DNA of 64,000 nt, from assembly GCA_903813345.2 (NCBI GenBank), contig CAIIXF020000001.1:20171915-20235914 (forward strand), written 5' to 3'. The position numbers and the translations under genes are program-made. The notes under the pieces were generated by a model that saw only the letters and a list, made by a program, of their open reading frames with translations, ran no database searches and was not told the DNA's origin. The stretch comes from Owenia fusiformis. Taxonomy: Eukaryota > Annelida > Polychaeta > Sabellida > Oweniidae. Below, in pieces: positions 60,601-64,000 of the stretch; within the stretch, counting starts at the first letter, position 1; each line of letters starts with the position of its first letter.

Positions 60601-63542
60601 TCTACTGAATCAACCAAACACCTATTGCTCCATTGCCCTCTTTTTAACACTCAAAGACTCAATTTTCACAGAGAACTAGGGGGACTGCCATCCTTTAATT
60701 TAAACTCTTTTAATAATAGAAAACAGGAGGACAGGGTAGACTTTTTACTTTTTGCAGATCCTTCTCTTGACACAATTACAAATAAAAAGGCTATTGAATT
60801 AACAGCCGAGTTTTTACACTCTATTGTCAAGGAAGTTAAACAGTCCAATATTCATTAATTTATACATATATCTCTGACCTGTCTTCATGTTTTCAAGATT
60901 ATTTTTATGTTCATAAATATGTTCTATATCTATCATTTTTACATTATGACCTATTTTAACTTATATTGTAACTACTTCAACAGGGCCAATAATGCTTCGG
61001 GGTAGGCCTGTATCTGTTTGTATGATGTATTATGAAATAAAGGAAATATAAAAATTAAAAAAAAAAAAAAAAATGCCATCAAAATAATTGATTTGATTCA
61101 ATATTTAACTGAAGACAGAATAGAAAATGCATATTGTGAATTTGTTTTGAATAACCTACAATTGTAATATACAAATGAAATGTCTTGAATTGAAGATCAA
61201 CCAAGCTGTGGATAGTATGACTGAGGAAAGAGCCAAGTTACAGGCTGAGACTGAAGTTAAGCAGCTTGAACTAGATACATTACAGGAAGCAAAATTTCAA
61301 CTTGAGGAAGAGAATGCTAGATTGCTAGAGAGAATGGGACAAGTGGAACAAACACAGGTATTTATCTTCAGTGTGATCAAAATATGATTTTCCACCAAAA
61401 GTTTCATTTATTTATATTATTTACACAAACCTGCGTCCATTGATTTTATTCTCATAATATCTGCTCCATAGAAAGTTAACCCCTCTTAGATATGAGAATA
61501 ATAACTCTTTTATCATTGCCTGTTATAGAACTCACAACAGCAGATTGAGAAGACAATGTCAGATATCCTAGAACAGAAGAATAAGCTGGCTTATGATAAA
61601 GGAAAGCTCCAGTCCAGAGTGGAGCAGCTGGAGTCCCAGCTCCAGTCTCTTGCAACCACCCACACTAACTCTGTTCAGCAGAGAAACACATTCAACACTT
61701 TGCAGGGAAAGTACACAAAGGTACCTAGAATAGATCAGTAAATAGGATTTGTATGCTGTTTGGATGGCACCTGACACTAGTCATTTCCAAGAGAGTTATT
61801 TTATCACACTTTGAAAATGTGATATTTAGGAGTCCTCATTTTGTGCTGCTGGGTGTGCATGCATTCTTCTGGGTAGTTGGGCTTTTACCAAATAAATCTT
61901 GTAATCAAAATTCCAGGAAAACCCCTGAATCATTCAACTTGAAATTTTTACAGACGCAAGAGCAGTCTAGTGCCAACGTCTGATTAGGTTTTGGGCATGC
62001 TGGGTTAATAGCATAGTGGCCATTTTGCTTGTCAAAGTGTGATATTTATGACTGTGTCTTTATTAGAAAGTATTTGCAGTAAAATCAATTAAGAGGCTTT
62101 GTGGATGAAATCTCCCATGTTTGCTTATACGAGGGGTGATCAATAAGTAATGGACGCCTTTTTACACAGATGCTTTTTATAGACCAATCCCTTCGATTTT
62201 CTTACCAGTGATTCATCATTCAATTATCTATCAACTCTGAAGATTTGAAGACAAAATATATAATACATGTTGATATATCCTCATTTCTGTGAAGGAGGTA
62301 CGGGTACCCCGGGACCGACATTTACGTCACATATTCTGAAGATATTTTAGCGTGTTTAACATGCAATGCAGTTGAATGCAGGCTGAACAAAACAAACCAT
62401 TATGGTCATGAATTACCCCATTTTGTTATGCCATAGTTGATTTTGAATATTTTATCATCACTATGTGGTATTCATGCCACATTTATTCCACAGGACCCTC
62501 TAAATAGGTTCCATCAAGTGCTACATGTACACAATTCCTCATCCTCTTAACTCAAGATTGTAAGACAAGGCTGAATCCATTCTCTGACATGGTAGCAAGA
62601 TACAGTTTCATGGGTTGTTTTATTTAACCAATGTTAATAAACCTGCGTCTGTATATGTCTCTAACCTCTCTTTCTCTATGGAAATAAGTGGTACATAGAA
62701 ATAACAAGTCACATGTGAGCAGATGTGGACAATAAAGTGCATTGGCCAAGGGCTCAATTTTGAGGTCCAGGGATATTGTTTTCTGAACATTTTGAGATCT
62801 ATGGGCAGGTGCATTGACCATACGGAGTAGGGTTTTCCCTTCTCTCACCACCCCTTTCTTCCACAATGTTTTCTCAAATTGACCTGCAAACCCCTTCCAT
62901 ACAACACTCTGACATTACAATACTTTCTGTTTATGTGTTACCAGTCAGCAAAAAAATTCAACCAATACAACACTTGTTGCATATAAAAAGTTCAAATCTA
63001 ACTCAAATGTACCAAACTTGGCAAAAACTGAATATGAGACGTAAATGTCGGTCCCGGGGTACCTGTACCTCCTTCACGGAAATAAGGATATATCAACATG
63101 TATTATATATTTTGTCTTCAAATCTTCAGAATTGATAGATAAGTGAATGATGTGTCACTGGTAGGAAAATCAAAGGGATTGGTCAATAAAAAGTATCTGT
63201 GTAAAAAAGCGTCCATTACTTATTGATCACCCCTCGTATATCAGTTTTTTATGTTAACTGAAATCATTGATCTTTATAAAAATACCAAACCAAGATCTTG
63301 GAGACAATCTACGTCTAAAATGCTGATTTGACAGTTGTTTAACATTACAGAGTCAAAGTGATTATAATGCAGCCAATATTAAAATACAACGTTTGGAAAG
63401 TCAGCTGAAACAACTAAGTGCAATTGGTGAACGTAAGGAACAGGACTTTAGCATGGCCCTACAGTCCCGAGATGAAGCCATCCGTGAAGTAAACAAATTG
63501 CGAGATGTTGTCGAGTCAACAGATGGACGAGAAAAGCAAAAG
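45254..63542 (+). CDS. CCDC150: Coiled-coil domain-containing protein 150-like, exons 1-11, 3' end outside window
   Basis: Eleven coding exons join with consistent phase into 638 visible residues. The first exon is preceded by an acceptor (TTACTTTCAG, ending 45239), so the 5' UTR has at least one further exon upstream. Almost the whole product is predicted heptad-rich coiled coil: long E/K/Q/L runs, no membrane segment, no enzymatic motif. Assignment rests on remembered similarity to vertebrate CCDC150, for example LRASLEESHNTLMTRVHEME, the NKLAYDKGKLQ.RVEQLE block and the SRVCRTESVIQTLKMNLA region. CCDC150 has no well-defined biochemical role. The introns here are loaded with transposons. 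Another coiled-coil family cannot be excluded without a search. Confidence 0.78.
46151..46273 (+). CDS. CCDC150: CCDC150 exon 2
   Basis: 123 bp, 41 codons, phase 0. Acceptor TCTTTTCAG, donor AAG followed by GTAGAA. It encodes the basic/acidic helix NLTRELVKSRKECKEAQEVR onward. Confidence 0.78.
46616..46801 (+). CDS. CCDC150: CCDC150 exon 3
   Basis: 186 bp, 62 codons, phase 0. Acceptor TTTTTGTAG, donor GAG followed by GTAAAA. It contains the block most like vertebrate CCDC150 (RASLEE...VHEME...VEAERNE). Confidence 0.82.
46905..47929 (-). mobile_element. Defective mariner with long terminal repeats, CCDC150 intron 3
   Basis: The ends CAGGGTGTCCAAGAAGTAAC are exact inverses, flanked by TA (46903-46904 and 47930-47931), and the inverted arms extend about 200 bp. 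The minus strand keeps the C-terminal third of a mariner transposase. HWDNAPIHKA carries the second catalytic Asp, and SPDLAPSDFYLYGALK carries the third with about 34 residues between them (DD34D spacing). The ELGGDYVE terminus is followed by a stop at about 47245. A one-base frameshift separates the two motifs near 47485, and the DNA-binding half is deleted. Confidence 0.88.
47245..47600 (-). pseudogene. Mariner transposase remnant
   Basis: An open frame of 66 codons (47245-47445), preceded by further readable sequence, matches the C-terminal end of mariner transposases, which cut and paste at TA. The first catalytic Asp and helix-turn-helix region are missing and a frameshift interrupts the rest, so no active enzyme can be made. 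Flanking 46905-47929 termini are its own. Confidence 0.85.
47930..50258. other. Rest of CCDC150 intron 3, nothing recognised
   Basis: Intron sequence with short chance ORFs. I found no exon with consistent phase and no repeat with defined ends. Confidence 0.4.
50259..50388 (+). CDS. CCDC150: CCDC150 exon 4
   Basis: 130 bp, ends in phase 1 (43 codons plus one base). Acceptor CATTTTAG, donor AATG followed by GTAAAT. It encodes a cysteine-containing, Gln-rich helix. Confidence 0.78.
50931..51067 (+). CDS. CCDC150: CCDC150 exon 5
   Basis: 137 bp, completes the split Ala codon from exon 4 and ends phase 0 at CAT followed by GTAAGG. Strong coiled-coil composition (AKQKKIIEEMEEDKKCVKTE). Confidence 0.78.
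51154..51289. mobile_element. Near-perfect palindromic MITE, CCDC150 intron 5
   Basis: Arms of nearly 60 bp (51154-51213 and about 51233-51289) share GTGATATCATTTTTATCG and GATATCAAATATCAACAC in inverse orientation around a GAGTGAGCGAAGCGAATGA loop. The fold is one of the strongest in the window. GTGATATC-type motifs continue into the next element, so both may be one composite. Confidence 0.75.
51294..51662. mobile_element. MITE with GTTTATCCCA ends, CCDC150 intron 5
   Basis: The left end GTTTATCCCATGATTA and the right end, minus strand GTTTATCCCACGATTA, form a 16-bp inverted repeat with one mismatch. The interior repeats GATATCACACG and CGATATCACACGC-type units. It abuts the palindrome at 51154-51289. 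No ORF. Confidence 0.6.
52024..52131 (+). CDS. CCDC150: CCDC150 exon 6
   Basis: 108 bp, 36 codons, phase 0. Acceptor CATCTTGTAG, donor GTG followed by GTACAT. Encodes STQGQLEHENKQLHEALRTA and continues helical. Confidence 0.76.
52372..52481 (+). CDS. CCDC150: CCDC150 exon 7
   Basis: 110 bp, ends phase 2 at TG followed by GTAAGT. Acceptor TATATGCAG. Coiled-coil sequence AAKEKVTTSNQQQETVEILK onward. Confidence 0.77.
52715..52892 (+). CDS. CCDC150: CCDC150 exon 8
   Basis: 178 bp, completes the split Cys codon and ends phase 0 at GAA followed by GTAAGT. Acceptor GTTTTTAG. The LINE nest sits in the following 8.3-kb intron. Confidence 0.79.
55036..58719 (-). pseudogene. Inner LINE ORF2: membrane leader, 2A-like motif, APE endonuclease, reverse transcriptase
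   Basis: Read from 58719, residues about 35-123 contain three hydrophobic, membrane-spanning-like segments, followed by DVHPHPGP (residues 143-150, at 58270-58293). An APE-type endonuclease then starts near residue 155, with NINSIG, LCETG, GDFNA and SSDHC signatures. The reverse transcriptase has [22 protein letters not shown] and YADD (56215-56226). The C-terminus has a CLCG..H..C knuckle. One in-frame TAA (56635-56637) splits the frame into 694 and about 525 codons; the frame is otherwise open, so only this stop is seen to block it. The enzyme nicks the target and copies LINE RNA. Confidence 0.9.
58993..60030 (-). CDS. Inner LINE ORF1 RNA-binding protein (345 aa)
   Basis: An intact ORF begins MSTQPSIINF and ends at 58993. 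After a polar, disordered N-terminus there is a coiled coil (about residues 90-160, with MEKLFKKFEQRFENNLESF). An RRM/transposase_22-like domain follows, with SRKDLIRIHGIKE, AHRVPG and RSIIVRLKSRHVRDSLL, and then a C-terminal domain. This is the layout of L1/CR1-type ORF1 proteins, which trimerise and coat LINE RNA as a nucleic-acid chaperone. The gap to ORF2 is 273 bp. Confidence 0.85.
   Translation of the reverse strand: MSTQPSIINFMPKVATSTPKIFQDGVVRDMTFSAVPNESTMSVEEQEQPTKRGKSNSGRSIHDPENIPNTGSPYASAEEDNIDVVSMSGMEKLFKKFEQRFENNLESFVNKVLDERVIKPLIKLENKYDSQIESLISENVKLKKAHEDLSIKLNQVILQSNHNSQYSRKDLIRIHGIKETADEKSDSKNLQHCVSALCNELSSTKLSDSLTAADIEIAHRVPGNPSPSSDKPRSIIVRLKSRHVRDSLLKNRSLLKGTPIRIYEDLSPMNRALLKQLELHPSIVNHWSDHGKILGKTANGAIRAFNVVDDIAGIISDMEKLPIVQSQIHRSRQQRVPPASTASTS
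61196..61357 (+). CDS. CCDC150: CCDC150 exon 9
   Basis: 162 bp, 54 codons, phase 0. The start was set at INQAVDSMTEERAKLQAE because the preceding acceptor TTGAAG keeps phase with exon 8 and matches the family alignment. Its pyrimidine tract is weak. Donor CAG followed by GTATTT. Confidence 0.75.
61529..61720 (+). CDS. CCDC150: CCDC150 exon 10
   Basis: 192 bp, 64 codons, phase 0. Acceptor CTGTTATAG, donor AAG followed by GTACCT. It carries EQKNKLAYDKGKLQSRVEQL, the most recognisable CCDC150 block. Confidence 0.83.
62128..63238. mobile_element. Mariner-like element with about 200-bp terminal repeats, CCDC150 intron 10
   Basis: The left end TATACGAGGGGTGATCAATA and the right end inverse match with TA at the outer edge. 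The arms (about 62128-62340 and 63040-63238) share ATTACTTATTGATCACC, ATATCAACATGTATTATATA, CGGTCCCGGGGTACC and more, with few differences. The interior minus strand (62624-62866) keeps a decayed transposase: VNAPAHRSQNVQ, where the usual catalytic Asp is Val, and a degraded PYSPDL-type box. It is non-autonomous now. Confidence 0.8.
62624..62866 (-). pseudogene. Decayed mariner-like transposase fragment
   Basis: The 80-codon open frame includes RMVNAPAHRSQNVQKTISLD and a LLTCDLLFL box corresponding to the second and third catalytic-Asp regions of Tc1/mariner transposases. The second catalytic Asp is replaced by Val, and the N-terminal half is not present within 62128-63238. Confidence 0.65.
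63351..63542 (+). CDS. CCDC150: CCDC150 exon 11 (last exon in window)
   Basis: 192 bp, 64 codons, phase 0. Acceptor AACATTACAG, donor AAG followed by GTATGT. Coiled-coil SQSDYNAANIKIQRLESQLK onward. No stop is reached, so the gene continues to the right. Confidence 0.8.
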
Positions 63543-63955
63543 GTATGTACATCATTGTAGCTTGTCAAAATATGCAAATTTTTCTCGACTTTTCTTATTT
63601 TCAAGAGACTGCTTGCCTATTTTCAAGATCTCAAGTTGACATAATGTCCATTTAGTTGCAGTGTTAGATACGTCTTAATCAGGAGCAGATGTGCATACTT
63701 TATTGGAATGTATTGTAGGGCACAAGTTTTTCTCTTCTTATAATGTCAGCATTACACTTTCTCTATTGAGGCTTGGAATCAAGTGTAAATCAATACTGTG
63801 CTTTATTATTTCCATGCCGTGATACTCGTTCTCTCATTGGTCAATTAGATACCATGTGACTAAAAATATATAGAGGTATTCCATGTCTCCCTGCTTCGAA
63901 AACGTGTGAAGAGTGTATTCACCGGCAGTGGCATCATTTTTAGTGAATACCACTA

Positions 63956-64000
63956 TACGAGGGTATATCATAAAGTTCTCATAATATCTCTCTAATTTTT
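63956..64000. mobile_element. Left end of a further mariner-like element, cut by the window edge
   Basis: TACGAGGGTATATCATAAAG follows TA and resembles the TACGAGGGGTGATCAATAA end at 62128. Only 45 bp are visible, so this is tentative. Confidence 0.35.

Larger units (their letters stand above)
53083..60858 (+). pseudogene. Outer LINE ORF2 (reverse transcriptase and C-terminus), disrupted
   Basis: The two open parts are 53083-54786 and 60199-60858. The first has the reverse transcriptase palm and fingers: SNYRPICLLNNLSKLFERII, FLDVEGAFDAVPH with a catalytic Asp, [20 protein letters not shown] and LYADD (YADD at 54202-54213). The second has the C-terminal region with a CKCG..(H)..C zinc knuckle. 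The distance between the target-duplication copies is 5412 bp, divisible by three. The frame therefore resumes in register, and the ORF was open when the inner LINE landed. About 18 extra residues precede the SGVPQG motif compared with the inner LINE. Confidence 0.9.
53076..61070 (+). mobile_element. Outer 5'-truncated CR1/L2-like LINE, split by an inner LINE
   Basis: Direct repeats of up to 15 bp (AAATGCCATCAAAAT, 53061-53075 and 61071-61085) flank the unit. A poly-A tail lies at about 61057-61073, after AATAAA at 61036-61041. The element's own sequence is 53076-54786 plus 60199-61070. It lacks ORF1, the endonuclease and the N-terminal part of ORF2, the usual result of abortive target-primed reverse transcription. 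It lies in CCDC150 intron 8, sense to the gene. Its 3' UTR follows the ORF2 stop at 60858. Confidence 0.92.

Noticed and set aside
60160-60858. 232-codon ORF as an independent gene
   Set aside because: From 60199 it is the 3' part of the outer LINE ORF2, and its first codons fall in the inner LINE 5' end.
1-64000. CRISPR arrays, operons, Shine-Dalgarno sites and bacterial-type terminators
   Set aside because: The sequence is eukaryotic. Short repeats here lack the regular spacing of CRISPR arrays, and genes are spliced.

Overview
This is nuclear DNA from an animal. Coding sequence is split by GT-AG introns, the base composition is AT-rich, and most of the window is transposon debris. Two conserved animal genes are readable, and the transposon mix (CR1/L2-like LINEs, hAT, mariner, pogo and piggyBac-type elements, many foldback elements) suggests an aquatic invertebrate, perhaps a mollusc or another lophotrochozoan. 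The species cannot be fixed from the sequence alone. Layout: 1-32.1 kb has no convincing protein gene. It holds mariner-like and pogo-like MITEs, a hAT MITE with a perfect 8-bp target duplication (7774-8247), a 1.6-kb foldback element split by a LINE fragment (15594-17230), and an unexplained 19.6-26.2 kb region. That region starts with a promoter-like segment (TGACGTCA plus a TATA-like box) that recurs inverted at 13.6-13.85 kb. A roughly 5.4-kb stretch densely packed with short perfect hairpins follows, bracketed by perfect 51-bp inverted repeats and closed by a palindromic MITE. A TTAA-flanked piggyBac-like MITE lies inside it. 32.1-41.4 kb holds MED26 (Mediator subunit 26) on the minus strand in three coding exons, with a coding 48-bp minisatellite. 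A 2.05-kb hAT element with a perfect 8-bp duplication and a tRNA-derived SINE head lie in its 6.7-kb first intron. 41.4-45.25 kb is the divergent intergenic/promoter interval, with nested inverted-repeat elements. 45.25-64 kb holds the first eleven coding exons of a plus-strand coiled-coil gene that I match to CCDC150. All exon phases are consistent and the gene runs off the right edge. Its introns carry a mariner with a broken transposase, palindromic MITEs, a second mariner-like element with about 200-bp terminal repeats, and a clean nest of two LINEs in intron 8. In that nest a 5'-truncated plus-strand LINE was hit by a full-length minus-strand LINE. Each has its own target duplication, and the inner one encodes a transmembrane N-terminal extension ending in a 2A-like motif. 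How the parts relate: MED26 and CCDC150 are divergent neighbours that may share a promoter area near 41.5-41.65 kb. MED26 is a nuclear transcription cofactor and CCDC150 a coiled-coil protein of unclear role, and no functional link is implied by the sequence. The strongest candidates for something undescribed are the hairpin array at 20.2-25.6 kb and the membrane/2A-like leader of the inner LINE ORF2.
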